NCBI GenBank assembly: GCA_030696465.1 | Contig: JAUYSE010000011.1 | Span: 1-37,508 of the forward strand | Direction: 5' to 3' | Origin: Legionellaceae bacterium | Lineage (GTDB): Bacteria > Pseudomonadota > Gammaproteobacteria > Legionellales > Legionellaceae | DNA: 37,508 nt | Shown: positions 24,765 through 33,585 of the stretch, one piece after another | Layout: every line of letters begins with the position of its first letter | Position numbering within the stretch: position 1 is the stretch's first letter | Position numbers and translations under genes: made by a program | The notes under the pieces: generated by a model | What the model saw: only the letters and a program-made list of their open reading frames with translations | Told to the model about the DNA's origin: nothing | Databases searched by the model: none

Positions 24765-26128
24765 TGAAGACAGCACTTCGAAACGTGGCGAGCATCTATC
24801 GCCACAAAAAGCGCTATACTTTTATGTTCGGAGTGTTGTTCTGTTTTTATACTTGGCTACTCTATAAAGTCCTAGACACCAATTGGAAAAACGACTTTTT
24901 CTGTTTTTACAATTCAGCAAAAAATTTATTACATCATCTAAATCCTTACGTTCCTTATGATATCCCCGGCAAATTTGAAAATATGCCTATCAACTATAAT
25001 CCGCCCTTCACTATTATTACAGAAAGTATTCTAGCGCTTTTTTCAAGACCCGTCGCCACGGCACTTTGGATTCTTCTTTCTTTAGGCGCGGTGAGTATAG
25101 GATATAAAATAGTATTAACCCTCTTGCCACAAAAAGCGCTGAGCAAAAAATACCCTTGGTTTGTATTTCTCTGCGTCCTCAGCAGTACCTGCGTTATTAA
25201 AAATGCACTCACGGGACAAATGGGCAATTTTTTATTTTTATTACTGATAGCTGGCTATTATTTTTATCAACAAAAAAAAGACCTACCAGCTGGGATATTT
25301 TGGGGAATACTCACCAGTCTAAAATTCTTTCCGGCACTCCTTTTAATTTATTCCTGGCAAAAAAATAGAGCCCGTGTCGCCTATATTATGCTCATCACCA
25401 TTGTCGTATGTAGCAGCTTCCCCTATTTTATTTATGGCAGCGCCCCGTATTTTCAATATATTGCGGCGCTTAAAACCAGTGTTATCGTTATTAATGCCTC
25501 TTGGAATGCCTCTATTCTAGGACTCATGGCGCGCCTTACGTCCCCTACCTCCACTTTATCCTATTACAGCTATTATCATGTGCATAACCTAGACCTGCTT
25601 TTTCCAGGGTTGGCCCCCTTAAAGTACAGCTATATTTTTATACTTTTTTGCTCATTAATCGCCTACTTTAACTATTTAAAACGGGATAACGATACTCCTG
25701 AAAACCATCAAAGTTTTAATTTTACTATCTGCCTCATGTTATTACTCAGCCCTTTAGGCTGGAACTATTATTTTCCCATGCTGATTTTACCCGTATTATC
25801 TACCTGGGAAAGCATGGTTGTAAAAAACCAGACCGCTGGCACTGTTATGCTATGGTTGGGCAGTATTGCGCTGCTGAATTTTTCAACTGATTTCAGAACC
25901 CCGTCCATGAGCACCTTTTCTGTCCTCTATGAAGTGGGCTACCATTCTTCTGCCTGTATAGGTTTACTCTTACTCACGTATCTCACTCTACAAACCCCCT
26001 CACCCCAAAAAATTCGACTGCTTCCCCTCAAAACCGCTATCAATTTTTTATTTTTTATCATCGCCATGGGCATCGTTTCTTGCCTTCTATGGCCATTATG
26101 CAATACGCTTGCTGGACGTACCCTATGA
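24764..26128 (+). CDS. GT87-like (DUF2029) polyprenyl-phosphate glycosyltransferase family membrane protein
   Basis: A 454-aa inner-membrane protein with about ten hydrophobic helices. [19 protein letters not shown] lies after the first helix, and the acidic residue there is the usual catalytic candidate of GT-C enzymes. NYNPPF and then [18 protein letters not shown]...[20 protein letters not shown] match the central repeat of the GT87 family, which uses polyprenyl-phosphate sugars (mannose or arabinose types in actinobacteria). The actual sugar and acceptor are unknown. The track start at 24680 lies inside aspC; the ATG at 24764 sits in TAATG with the aspC stop. Its own stop overlaps the ubiE start (ATGA). 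Its place before ubiquinone genes has no obvious pathway meaning. Confidence 0.82.
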   Translation: MKTALRNVASIYRHKKRYTFMFGVLFCFYTWLLYKVLDTNWKNDFFCFYNSAKNLLHHLNPYVPYDIPGKFENMPINYNPPFTIITESILALFSRPVATALWILLSLGAVSIGYKIVLTLLPQKALSKKYPWFVFLCVLSSTCVIKNALTGQMGNFLFLLLIAGYYFYQQKKDLPAGIFWGILTSLKFFPALLLIYSWQKNRARVAYIMLITIVVCSSFPYFIYGSAPYFQYIAALKTSVIVINASWNASILGLMARLTSPTSTLSYYSYYHVHNLDLLFPGLAPLKYSYIFILFCSLIAYFNYLKRDNDTPENHQSFNFTICLMLLLSPLGWNYYFPMLILPVLSTWESMVVKNQTAGTVMLWLGSIALLNFSTDFRTPSMSTFSVLYEVGYHSSACIGLLLLTYLTLQTPSPQKIRLLPLKTAINFLFFIIAMGIVSCLLWPLCNTLAGRTL

Positions 26129-26877
26129 CTACCCCTGAAGAAACCACTGATTTTGGATTTACCTCCATTCCGCTATCCGAAAAAACCCATAAAGTACGCG
26201 ACGTATTCCAGTCTGTCGCACCATATTATGATCGCATGAATGATATTATGTCTTTCGGTCTACATCGCCTCTGGAAACGTATGGCCATTAGCCTAGCACA
26301 ACCACGACCAGGCGACACAGTGCTTGATCTTGCTGGTGGCAGTGGTGACCTCTCCTATCTGCTCAGTCGAGCCGTGGGCAGTCAAGGTCAGGTTATACTC
26401 AGTGATATCAATGCCTCCATGTTAGAAACCGGGCGTCATCGTCTCACGGATAAAGGCCTTTTAGACAATATAGAATACGTTCAGGCCAATGCAGAACAGC
26501 TCCCCTTCCCTGGTGATTCTGTCCATTTAGTCACGATAGGTTTTGGTCTACGTAATGTCACACAAAAATCGAAAGCTTTATCAGAGATGTATCGCGTTTG
26601 TAAACCTGGCGGACAAATGCTTGTGCTCGAGTTTTCAAAACCCGTCTGTGCCGGGCTCACCCCCGTATATGATTGGTATTCTTTTAAAGTAATGCCTTAT
26701 CTTGGAAAAATATTCTCACAAGATGAAGCAAGTTATCGCTACCTCGCAGAATCTATCCGCATGCATCCCGATCAGGCCGCCCTCAAAACACTGATTGAAA
26801 CAGCTGGCTTTGACGATTGCAGCGTACATAATTTATGCGGTGGTATTGTCGCCATACATCGCGCATTTAAATACTAG
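26125..26877 (+). CDS. ubiE: Demethylmenaquinone/2-methoxy-benzoquinol C-methyltransferase
   Basis: UbiE performs the C-methylation step in ubiquinone (and menaquinone) biosynthesis, using S-adenosylmethionine. The product is 250 aa. [30 protein letters not shown] is the family N-terminal signature, [13 protein letters not shown] the SAM-binding motif [13 protein letters not shown] and [16 protein letters not shown] the following blocks, and VLEFSKP the later motif. The ATG at 26125 overlaps the preceding stop as ATGA; the track start at 26080 lacks family sequence. ubiJ follows 8 bases downstream and ubiB after it, the usual ubiEJB order. Confidence 0.96.
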   Translation: MTTPEETTDFGFTSIPLSEKTHKVRDVFQSVAPYYDRMNDIMSFGLHRLWKRMAISLAQPRPGDTVLDLAGGSGDLSYLLSRAVGSQGQVILSDINASMLETGRHRLTDKGLLDNIEYVQANAEQLPFPGDSVHLVTIGFGLRNVTQKSKALSEMYRVCKPGGQMLVLEFSKPVCAGLTPVYDWYSFKVMPYLGKIFSQDEASYRYLAESIRMHPDQAALKTLIETAGFDDCSVHNLCGGIVAIHRAFKY

Positions 26878-26885
26878 GTAAATAT

Positions 26886-27473
26886 ATGTCCATACCCTCG
26901 TTTATACATAATCTTATCAATACCTTGCTACAGGAATATGTGGATTGGGAAGCGTCCCCCATCTGGCCTCGACTTCTCGCCGAACAAAAAACCTTATTAA
27001 TCGAAATTCAGCCGTTTGGCGCGCAAGTATTTGTACAATTTCTCCCTCGTGGTGCCGTACTTGTAGAAAAAACCTCGGCAGATACTCGTATCGAATGTGA
27101 TTGGCCCGCGCTACTGCGCCTCGCTACTTTAGCGCAGCATGGCCATATGCCCAGTTCCGTAAAAATCACTGGCGATCTAGAGTTTGCACAACAGTTACAA
27201 CAATGTCTCAACGGTGTCATCATCGATTGGGAAACCCCACTGACGCAAATTACGGGTAATTTTATGGCGGTTCCTCTACTATATTTCCTGAACCAAAGTA
27301 AAGCCTTTGCACAAAGACTCTTAGATACAGTACAATACGCACTTTCCACTTATTTACAAGACGAACTACGGCAAACCCCATGTCGGGAAGAAGTCGAGGA
27401 TTTTTATCAAGACCTCTATCACACCACTCTAGACGTAGATCGAGCCGCAGCCCGACTTCCATTAAAAATATGA
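26886..27473 (+). CDS. ubiJ: Ubiquinone biosynthesis accessory factor UbiJ (SCP2 domain)
   Basis: UbiJ is a lipid-binding SCP2-type protein that helps the soluble Ubi complex handle hydrophobic intermediates. The product is 195 aa. The SCP2 core, with LLIEIQPFGAQVFVQFLPRGAVLV, CDWPALLRLA and SSVKITGDLEFAQQLQQCL, lies in the first 110 residues. The C-terminal half is helical and charged, as in E. coli UbiJ. Its stop overlaps the ubiB start (ATGA). Sequence conservation of this family is low, so much of the call rests on the location between ubiE and ubiB. Confidence 0.88.
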   Translation: MSIPSFIHNLINTLLQEYVDWEASPIWPRLLAEQKTLLIEIQPFGAQVFVQFLPRGAVLVEKTSADTRIECDWPALLRLATLAQHGHMPSSVKITGDLEFAQQLQQCLNGVIIDWETPLTQITGNFMAVPLLYFLNQSKAFAQRLLDTVQYALSTYLQDELRQTPCREEVEDFYQDLYHTTLDVDRAAARLPLKI

Positions 27474-29068
27474 AAATTTTTCGTTCTTTTTGCCGCTTTT
27501 TCTTTATTTACCATGTGATCGTCCGTAGAGGGATTTTTCACTGCCTACCCAATACCGGTATTTTTTTCGTCCTAAGATTTTGCTTTTATCTCTATCCGCT
27601 TGCTTGGTTTATTAGAAAACCTGCTAACACCGGATTAGCGCTCAAAGAAACTTTCGCTCAGCTGGGGCCTATCTTTATTAAATTTGGTCAAGCACTCTCT
27701 ACTCGGCCAGATATACTCCCTTTGGAAGTAACCGAAGAACTCTCAAAACTACGAGACAATGCTCCTTCTTTTCCATCTGACATCGCAATACAGATCATCG
27801 AGCAAAATTTATCGGCGCCTTTGCATACTGCTTTTGCCATTTTTGAAACCACCCCTTTAGGGTCGGCTTCTATTGCGCAAGTGCATGCAGCGCAGCTTTT
27901 GAATGGTGACGAAGTCATTGTGAAAGTGGTCAGACCTCATATTCAAGATAAAATTCAACAAGATATTCATCTCATGAGGCATATTGCTACCCTTTTGCAC
28001 TGTGTCTATCCTGCAAGCAAGCGACTTAAACTCTTCGCAATCATTGCTGAATTTGAAAAGCATTTATTACGCGAGCTCGATATGCAACAAGAGGGGGCCA
28101 ATGCTTCCCAATTACGTCGAAATTTTCACAACTCTCCATTACTGTATGTTCCTAAAGTATATTGGGAATATACCGGTACCTCTATTTTGGTTATGGAACG
28201 TATCCATGGTATTCCTATTACGGATGTCGACACTTTAGATGCGCAACAGATTAATCGCAAAAAATTAGCAGAGCAAGGCATTGTTATATTCCTCTCCCAA
28301 GTGTTTCGTGATTGTTTTTTTCATGCAGACATGCATCCAGGCAATATTTTCGTGAATCCACACCGCCAAGAAAACCCACAATACATTTGTGTGGACTTCG
28401 GTATTGTCGGAACCCTCAACGAGCGCGACAAACGCTATCTGGCCGAAAACCTCTACGCCTTTTTCACGCGCGACTATGAGCGTGTTGCCGTGCTGCATCT
28501 TGAGTCTGGTGGGGTTCCTTCTCATATTGATGTACATGATTTTGCGAATGCACTACGTGCTGTGTGTGAACCCATTTTTGAAAAGCCTCTCAAAGATATT
28601 TCTTTTAGTATGCTTTTATTACGACTGATTATGGTTGCCAAACAATTTGAAATGGATATACAACCTCAATTATTTTTACTACGAAAAACCTTATTAACCG
28701 TCGAAGGCTTAGGTCGACAGTTATATCCTGAACTAGACCTCTGGAAAACCGCAAAACCCTTTTTAGAAAAATGGTTACGTGAACAAGTTGGTTTCAAAAA
28801 ATTTCTGCAGCATTGTAAACAAGAGCTCCCTTTTTTAATAGAGCAGCTCCCCGATCTCCCTCGGCGCCTCTATCAAATGCTTGATGTAAAAAAGACAGCT
28901 ACCCCGCCACCTATTTCTATACAATGGGGTTATGGATTTTGCGCAGGCTTGGGGCTTGGATTGCTGGCAATTACTCTCTTAAGGGAGTATCATTTTCCTG
29001 AACCTTGGAATGCCCCGGCTATATTAGGGGGGCTTATCCTCCTCAGTCTCTCTTTAATAAGGAGATAA
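27470..29068 (+). CDS. ubiB: Ubiquinone biosynthesis ATPase/kinase-like UbiB
   Basis: UbiB is an atypical kinase-like ATPase (ABC1/ADCK family) needed for ubiquinone synthesis at the inner membrane. The product is 532 aa, near the E. coli length of 546. The KxGQ motif is in FIKFGQALSTRPDILP near residue 65, the alanine-type loop in GSASIAQVHAA, MERIHGIPITD is mid-protein, HADMHPGN the catalytic-loop motif and VDFGIVG the metal-binding DFG. Two hydrophobic helices close the C-terminus. The track start at 27380 is inside ubiJ; the ATG at 27470 in ATGA overlap is preferred. Its final codons contain the AGGAG ribosome site of tatA. Confidence 0.96.
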   Translation: MKIFRSFCRFFFIYHVIVRRGIFHCLPNTGIFFVLRFCFYLYPLAWFIRKPANTGLALKETFAQLGPIFIKFGQALSTRPDILPLEVTEELSKLRDNAPSFPSDIAIQIIEQNLSAPLHTAFAIFETTPLGSASIAQVHAAQLLNGDEVIVKVVRPHIQDKIQQDIHLMRHIATLLHCVYPASKRLKLFAIIAEFEKHLLRELDMQQEGANASQLRRNFHNSPLLYVPKVYWEYTGTSILVMERIHGIPITDVDTLDAQQINRKKLAEQGIVIFLSQVFRDCFFHADMHPGNIFVNPHRQENPQYICVDFGIVGTLNERDKRYLAENLYAFFTRDYERVAVLHLESGGVPSHIDVHDFANALRAVCEPIFEKPLKDISFSMLLLRLIMVAKQFEMDIQPQLFLLRKTLLTVEGLGRQLYPELDLWKTAKPFLEKWLREQVGFKKFLQHCKQELPFLIEQLPDLPRRLYQMLDVKKTATPPPISIQWGYGFCAGLGLGLLAITLLREYHFPEPWNAPAILGGLILLSLSLIRR

Positions 29069-29069
29069 C

Positions 29070-29234
29070 ATGGGATTAAGCAATGCGAGCCCTGTTTCTT
29101 TGTTACTTATTTTTCTAATGATAATTTTCATTTTTGGTACAGAAAAGTTAAAGCATATCGGCCATGACTTAGGAGAGGCGCTTAAAAATTTTCGCCGCGC
29201 CCTACAAGACTCCGATACGGAATCCAAATCATGA
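29070..29234 (+). CDS. tatA: Sec-independent translocase component TatA-like
   Basis: A 54-aa protein too short for the ORF track, read as MGLSNASPVSLLLIFLMIIF and so on. A single N-terminal membrane helix is followed by the TatA hinge FGTEKLKHIGHDLGEALKNFRR, an amphipathic helix, and a short acidic-polar tail. The FGxxKL...G.dlG.a.k.Fr pattern is the TatA/E signature. GGAGATAAC precedes the ATG, and the stop overlaps tatB (ATGA). TatA forms the protein-conducting assembly for folded proteins. It is shorter than E. coli TatA (89 aa), mainly in the tail. Confidence 0.9.
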   Translation: MGLSNASPVSLLLIFLMIIFIFGTEKLKHIGHDLGEALKNFRRALQDSDTESKS

Positions 29235-29479
29235 ATCTTGCGGAATGTCTCCTAACCTTGTTGGTTGCCCTTCTCGTTTTTAATCCGAAACAATTACCTA
29301 TGCTGGTAAAACATTTGGCCAAAGTCTGGCGTATGACGCAGCGTAGTCAAACTATTTTCCGTAGTTGGTGGGATGAACAACTCAAACATCTCCGTTTACA
29401 AGAAAATGAACATAAAGCACAAGCTGCAGATCAGTATTACCAACACCGACCCTCCGACTCTAAGGACCGTCTTCTATGA
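29231..29479 (+). CDS. tatB: TatB-like translocase component
   Basis: An 82-aa protein with a single N-terminal helix (AECLLTLLVALLVF), then NPKQLPMLVKHLAKVWR, where the P..LP.L...la pattern matches TatB, and a charged amphipathic helix. TatB normally recruits twin-arginine substrates with TatC. The tail is much shorter than that of E. coli TatB (171 aa). It overlaps tatA and the following lipoprotein gene by ATGA. No tatC follows, although tatC is usually the next gene. Confidence 0.8.
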   Translation: MNLAECLLTLLVALLVFNPKQLPMLVKHLAKVWRMTQRSQTIFRSWWDEQLKHLRLQENEHKAQAADQYYQHRPSDSKDRLL

Positions 29480-30162
29480 ACAGATATTCCCTCTTTGTCT
29501 GTTGTACGCTTACCTTTCTACTTTCCAGCTGCTATGGCCCCCCTTATCATCAATTTGAACCAGAAAAAGACACCACCAGTATTGCGGCTCATACGGCTGC
29601 AGGGACGGGGATAGGTGCGGCAATAGGCGTAGCTGCTGGGGCCACCCTCGTTGGTGCCGGAGTTGGTCTCGGGGCGGGCGGCGTCGCCGGTCTGATTAAA
29701 AATAGCCGGCCTTATCTTATTCGAAAACTCGCCGAAGAAAACATCCAAACCATTGATTATTTGGGAACCACCACCCTGATTATTCCTACAGATATTTATT
29801 TTGTCTCGAAAAGTGCGCGCTTAGATGACTTAAAACATGTTGGACTAGAAAACGTCATCCGTTTAATTCAAGCCTCACCACACCATACTATTTATGTGGC
29901 AGGATTCTCTGATCATATAGGTTCCGCACAACAACGCTATATGCGCAGTGATGCCTATGCAAATGCGATTATTACCTTCCTCTGGGCCAATGGTATTCCG
30001 GCTAAACATCTTTCTCTACAGGGATATGGTGATACTTTTACTATCGCCGATCCACAAACCATCCATGGCGATGCACAAAATCGTCATGTTGAGATCCAAT
30101 GGCATGTGAAACCAAATCCTGCCGTCTATAATACCCACACCATGGAAAACCAAGAAAAATGA
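29476..30162 (+). CDS. OmpA-domain lipoprotein with glycine-rich segment, IcmN/DotK-like
   Basis: A 228-aa predicted outer-membrane lipoprotein. The signal peptide ends in LLSSC (lipobox). A glycine-zipper stretch (GIGAAIGVAAGATLVGAGVGLGAGG) lies at about residues 48-72. From about residue 95 an OmpA C-terminal domain follows: LIIPTDIYFVSKSARL, VAGFSDHIGS, LWANGIPAKHLSLQGYGDT and QNRHVEIQW. The usual NxxLSxxRA element is altered (RYMRSDAYANA), so the peptidoglycan-contacting arginine may be absent. From memory, the IPTDxYF start and the FLWANxIPAKxL segment resemble Legionella/Coxiella IcmN (DotK) of the Dot/Icm apparatus; this is inference. ATGA overlaps occur on both sides. Confidence 0.82.
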   Translation: MNRYSLFVCCTLTFLLSSCYGPPYHQFEPEKDTTSIAAHTAAGTGIGAAIGVAAGATLVGAGVGLGAGGVAGLIKNSRPYLIRKLAEENIQTIDYLGTTTLIIPTDIYFVSKSARLDDLKHVGLENVIRLIQASPHHTIYVAGFSDHIGSAQQRYMRSDAYANAIITFLWANGIPAKHLSLQGYGDTFTIADPQTIHGDAQNRHVEIQWHVKPNPAVYNTHTMENQEK

Positions 30163-31391
30163 AACAGTTTCACGAATCTATCGCCAAATATATTGGGGGC
30201 ACCTTATTAATTATCGGAACCTCCATCGGTGGCGGGATGCTCGCTTTGCCGATTGTGCTCAGTAAAGTTGGTTTTGCAAATACTTTTGTTGCATTGATTT
30301 TCTGTTGGTTCATTATGACGCTCGGCGCTTTATTTATCTTAGAAGTTTGTGCGCAACTGCCCACGGGAACCAACCTCATTTCTATGTCGCGCTATACGTT
30401 GGGGCCTATAGGTGCGGGCATTGCATGGATAAGCTATCTATTCTTGCTCTATAGTTTACTCTCTGGTTATATTGCCGGTGGCAGCGATATTATCTATACC
30501 GTCTCTCAATCTTTTTCATTTCCGCTTTCTGACCCCTTTCAGGCCTGTATTTTCACGCTCTTATGCAGCGTTATTGTCTACCGTGGTATAGAGACCGTTG
30601 ATTACGTCAATCGAGGTTTAATGTTTGGCAAGCTGAGTATATATTTAATTTTACTCGTGCTGATTAGCCCTTTTATACAAAGCCATCAACTCTCTGTTGG
30701 CAGTATCCACGCTATCCCGCCCACCCTCACCACCTTAATTTCCGCCTATGGCTTTGCCACTATTGTCCCCAGTTTACGCGACTATTTTCATAACGATTTA
30801 GTCGGACTACGCAAAATGATTCTTTGGGGCTCATGCATTCCTCTTATCTGCTATATTTTCTGGAATGCAGTTATTATGGGGGTTATCCCCGCACATGGCG
30901 CCTTCGGACTCGTCTCCCTCATGCACGACCCTCACGCCACAAGCACGCTAGGAGAGTCGCTATCACACGTTCTGCATACCCCTTGGATTATCAAACTTTT
31001 TAATTTTTTCACGTCTATCTGCATTTTAACGGCTTTCTTAGCGGTCTCTACAGGCTTATTCGACTTCTTAGCCGATGGACTCTCCCTTAAAAAACAAGGA
31101 TCACAAGGATTCGCTGTTTTTTTACTGACATTTGCCCCTCCATTAGCCATTGTCCTGCTCAAACCGGATCTTTATTTACTGGCATTTCGTTTTGCGGGCG
31201 TCGCTTGTATTATCTTATTGTTACTCTTACCTGCACTCATGGTGTGGCGAGGCCGAAAAACGCATAAAGTATGGACATCATCCCATATTCCGGGAGGCTA
31301 TTTCACCGTATACTTCTTAATAGCTTCGAGTCTTTTTATGCTCTATATTGCGATAAAATATGAGATCTTTCTTAAAATGGGCTGGTTGTAA
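30159..31391 (+). CDS. Aromatic amino acid permease, TyrP/Mtr (HAAP) family
   Basis: A 410-aa inner-membrane carrier with about eleven helices. The N-terminal GGTLLIIGTSIGGGMLALPIV is the HAAP-family signature of the first, unwound helix. GALFILEVCAQLPTGTNLISM and VIVYRGIETVDYVNR follow, and FGFATIVPSL-like sequence (AYGFATIVPSLRDYF) lies near residue 205. Family members import tyrosine, tryptophan or phenylalanine with protons. The exact substrate is not readable, so no gene symbol is assigned. The start overlaps the lipoprotein stop (ATGA), and the last 32 bases overlap the dam gene. Confidence 0.9.
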   Translation: MKQFHESIAKYIGGTLLIIGTSIGGGMLALPIVLSKVGFANTFVALIFCWFIMTLGALFILEVCAQLPTGTNLISMSRYTLGPIGAGIAWISYLFLLYSLLSGYIAGGSDIIYTVSQSFSFPLSDPFQACIFTLLCSVIVYRGIETVDYVNRGLMFGKLSIYLILLVLISPFIQSHQLSVGSIHAIPPTLTTLISAYGFATIVPSLRDYFHNDLVGLRKMILWGSCIPLICYIFWNAVIMGVIPAHGAFGLVSLMHDPHATSTLGESLSHVLHTPWIIKLFNFFTSICILTAFLAVSTGLFDFLADGLSLKKQGSQGFAVFLLTFAPPLAIVLLKPDLYLLAFRFAGVACIILLLLLPALMVWRGRKTHKVWTSSHIPGGYFTVYFLIASSLFMLYIAIKYEIFLKMGWL

Positions 31392-32166
31392 ACATTCGCA
31401 GTTGACCAACCTCAAAACCATATTACCTCAGGGAAAGCGGCTTATTGAGCCTTTTGTCGGAAGTGGAACCGTATTTTTAAATACCGATTATGCTGACTAT
31501 ATTCTGAATGATACTAACGAAGATATTATTCATATTTTTCAACATCTCAATACGAATACCTCCCGTATCATAAAGCAATGTACTGCCTTATTTTCACCAG
31601 AGAACAATACCTCTGCCCAATATTATGCTTTACGAGACGCGTTTAACCAAAGCCCTCCCGCTTCTATAGAGCGCGCTTGTTTGTTTATTTATTTAAACAA
31701 GCACGGATATAACGGCTTATGTCGGTATAATTCCTCCGGAAAATATAATGTTCCTTTTGGGCGCTACACCAAACCCTATTTGGCTATTCAAGAAATGAGC
31801 TTTTTTGCAGAAAAAGCCAAACGGGCCGCTTTTTACGGCACTGATTTTCGAGAAATATTTAAGCTCAGTGTGCCGGGCGATGTGATTTATTGCGACCCAC
31901 CTTATATTCCACTCTCCAATACCGCGTATTTTTCCACTTATCATAAAACACCCTTCAGCCATCAAGACCAAATCGACTTGGCTCGTTTAGCCGAGGAGCA
32001 TGCTAAAAGAGGGGTCTCAGTGGTTATATCCAATCATGATACTCCTGAGGCCCGTGATTTATATGCACAAAGCGATACTATCCACTCTTTATCGGTACAA
32101 AGAATGATTAGCTGCAAACAGCGAGGACAGGTAAAAGAACTCATTGCGGTTTATGAGGCGCTCTAG
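31360..32166 (+). CDS. dam: DNA adenine methylase (Dam family)
   Basis: It probably methylates adenine, most likely in GATC. The product is 268 aa. FLKWAGCK at residues 4-11 is the N-terminal motif, with Cys where most Dam proteins have the second Gly of WAGGK. EPFVGSGTVFLN at about 31-42 is the SAM-binding motif, YLNKHGYNGLCRYNSSGKYNVPFG is the target region, YCDPPY near residue 181 the catalytic motif and VVISNHD a later block. The start must be at 31360 or earlier because FLKWAG begins at residue 4, so the 32-bp overlap with the permease gene is real. It is the last gene of the aspC-dam chain and converges on the AAA ATPase. Confidence 0.93.
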   Translation: MRSFLKWAGCKHSQLTNLKTILPQGKRLIEPFVGSGTVFLNTDYADYILNDTNEDIIHIFQHLNTNTSRIIKQCTALFSPENNTSAQYYALRDAFNQSPPASIERACLFIYLNKHGYNGLCRYNSSGKYNVPFGRYTKPYLAIQEMSFFAEKAKRAAFYGTDFREIFKLSVPGDVIYCDPPYIPLSNTAYFSTYHKTPFSHQDQIDLARLAEEHAKRGVSVVISNHDTPEARDLYAQSDTIHSLSVQRMISCKQRGQVKELIAVYEAL

Positions 32167-32183
32167 ACACAAAATAGAAATCG

Positions 32184-33452
32184 TTAGTTAGAGGCTAAGG
32201 AGTTTAATAGTAATCCTATTGGCAATGCATAAAATCTCCGCTCACCGACCGTGAACGGCAGAACCTCTTGTCCAGAATAGAACAGCACTCCATGCGCAAA
32301 CCGAGTGCCAGCAAACTCTGCGAGACAAGCAAGCCCGTTAAAATCTGCACTATTCACAGAAGACGATGCTTTTATCTCAATTCCAATAATTTGACCATTA
32401 CTTTGCTCTAAAACCAAATCTACTTCTTTTTTACGTGCATTTCGAAAATGATATAATTCAACCGTATTTATAGACCATGTCGCTTGTTTACAAAACTCCA
32501 TTACTAAAAAGTTTTCTAATAAACCACCATAATAATGACTCACTAATAATTGTGCGTCTGTATGTAGTCCTAATAAATAGCAAGCCAATCCCGTGTCAAC
32601 CATTTGTAACTTGGGTAGTGTTGTTGCTTGACGTTTGGCTTTGTTTTTTAAATAGGCTGGTAAGCGTTTTACTATGAACATTAAATCCAAAATTTCAATA
32701 TATGCTCTGACGACTTTATCATCCAACCCTAAATCATTCGCCACATGCGCATACTTCAATAAATTACCACTTAAGCCCGCTAAATAAGGTACCAATGCCT
32801 GTAACTTGGAATGATAATCACCCCGCGCCGCATATAATGTTTCAAAGTCTTTCCACAAGCGCCCCTCTAAATAAGATCGAAACCATAGCTGCTTCGCACG
32901 AGGGCTTTTGGTCTGTACTTCAGGATACCCGCCTTGTAACACCATGTTTGCAAGGACTTCTCGCTTTATTAAAGGGGTTTTTTCACTTTGGTAATGCCCC
33001 TCTACTAAATAATCAATGATGTTTTTAGAGGGGGAGTTTAGCTCCCCTAGAGCCAATGGATATAACTCTAAGCGAGCCATGTGCCCTGGCAGAGCTTCTT
33101 GTGCTTTAGCTGAACGAAAAATATCAGCAGATCCGGTTAAAATAAACTTTCCCTTCTCTTCTGGTGATAAGGCATCTGATGCCTCTTTTACGGCAAGAAT
33201 TAATTGTGGCGCATATTGAAATTCATCTAAAACTATCTTTCTGTGACCCAAGGATTGAATAAAGCCATGCGGATCATTCTGTACTGCGGCAAGCATCGCT
33301 TGATTGTCTAAGGTTATATAATCCATGCCTGTTTGTTCGGCGATAAAACGCACTAAGGTACTCTTTCCTGATTGCCGCGGTCCCGTGAGATAAATGATCC
33401 GAAATTCAGAGAGTAAATCCACAATTAGTGGCTCGATACTTCTTAAGTACAT
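32184..33452 (-). CDS. AAA+ ATPase with DUF4143 domain
   Basis: A 422-aa protein of the AAA_14-DUF4143 family. Walker A is TGPRQSGKST at about residues 23-32, Walker B is KIVLDEFQYAP near 72, sensor-like LTGSADIF near 104, and the PLALGEL segment ends the ATPase part. The DUF4143 region (from about residue 195) includes LEGRLWKDFETLYA, DTGLACYLLGL, GGLLENFLVMEF and HFRNARKKEVDLVLEQ, with IGIEIKAS reminiscent of a nuclease-like PD-(D/E)xK fold (E..V-D...IEIKAS). The cellular role of this widespread, mobile family is not established. GAGAG precedes the ATG, and a direct-repeat array lies upstream. It stands alone between housekeeping genes. Confidence 0.92.
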   Translation of the reverse strand: MYLRSIEPLIVDLLSEFRIIYLTGPRQSGKSTLVRFIAEQTGMDYITLDNQAMLAAVQNDPHGFIQSLGHRKIVLDEFQYAPQLILAVKEASDALSPEEKGKFILTGSADIFRSAKAQEALPGHMARLELYPLALGELNSPSKNIIDYLVEGHYQSEKTPLIKREVLANMVLQGGYPEVQTKSPRAKQLWFRSYLEGRLWKDFETLYAARGDYHSKLQALVPYLAGLSGNLLKYAHVANDLGLDDKVVRAYIEILDLMFIVKRLPAYLKNKAKRQATTLPKLQMVDTGLACYLLGLHTDAQLLVSHYYGGLLENFLVMEFCKQATWSINTVELYHFRNARKKEVDLVLEQSNGQIIGIEIKASSSVNSADFNGLACLAEFAGTRFAHGVLFYSGQEVLPFTVGERRFYALPIGLLLNSLASN

Positions 33453-33490
33453 GCAGGTCTCTCACTATAATATTTATATATTAAGTATAG

Positions 33491-33556
33491 CCTTAATCCG
33501 AGAAATACACATCCTTAATCCGAAAAATACATACCCTTGATCCGGCATTTTATGCG
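33491..33556. repeat. 22-bp direct repeats upstream of the DUF4143 ATPase gene
   Basis: CCTTAATCCGAGAAATACACAT and CCTTAATCCGAAAAATACATAC are adjacent 22-bp units, followed by a decayed third unit starting CCTTGATCCG. On the minus strand they read TATTTTTCGGATTAAGG and TATTTCTCGGATTAAGG, immediately before a TATACT box and about 40 bases from the ATPase start. The position suggests an operator or iteron-like regulatory site. Confidence 0.6.
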
Positions 33557-33585
33557 CAGAGCGTCTTGAGTTCTCTCAGGTATCC

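Noticed and set aside
27984-28238. ORF of 84 aa on the plus strand
   Set aside because: It is an alternate frame inside ubiB; no ribosome site or motif supports it.
33491-33556. CRISPR-like direct repeats
   Set aside because: The units are contiguous without spacers and only two to three long; no cas genes are present.
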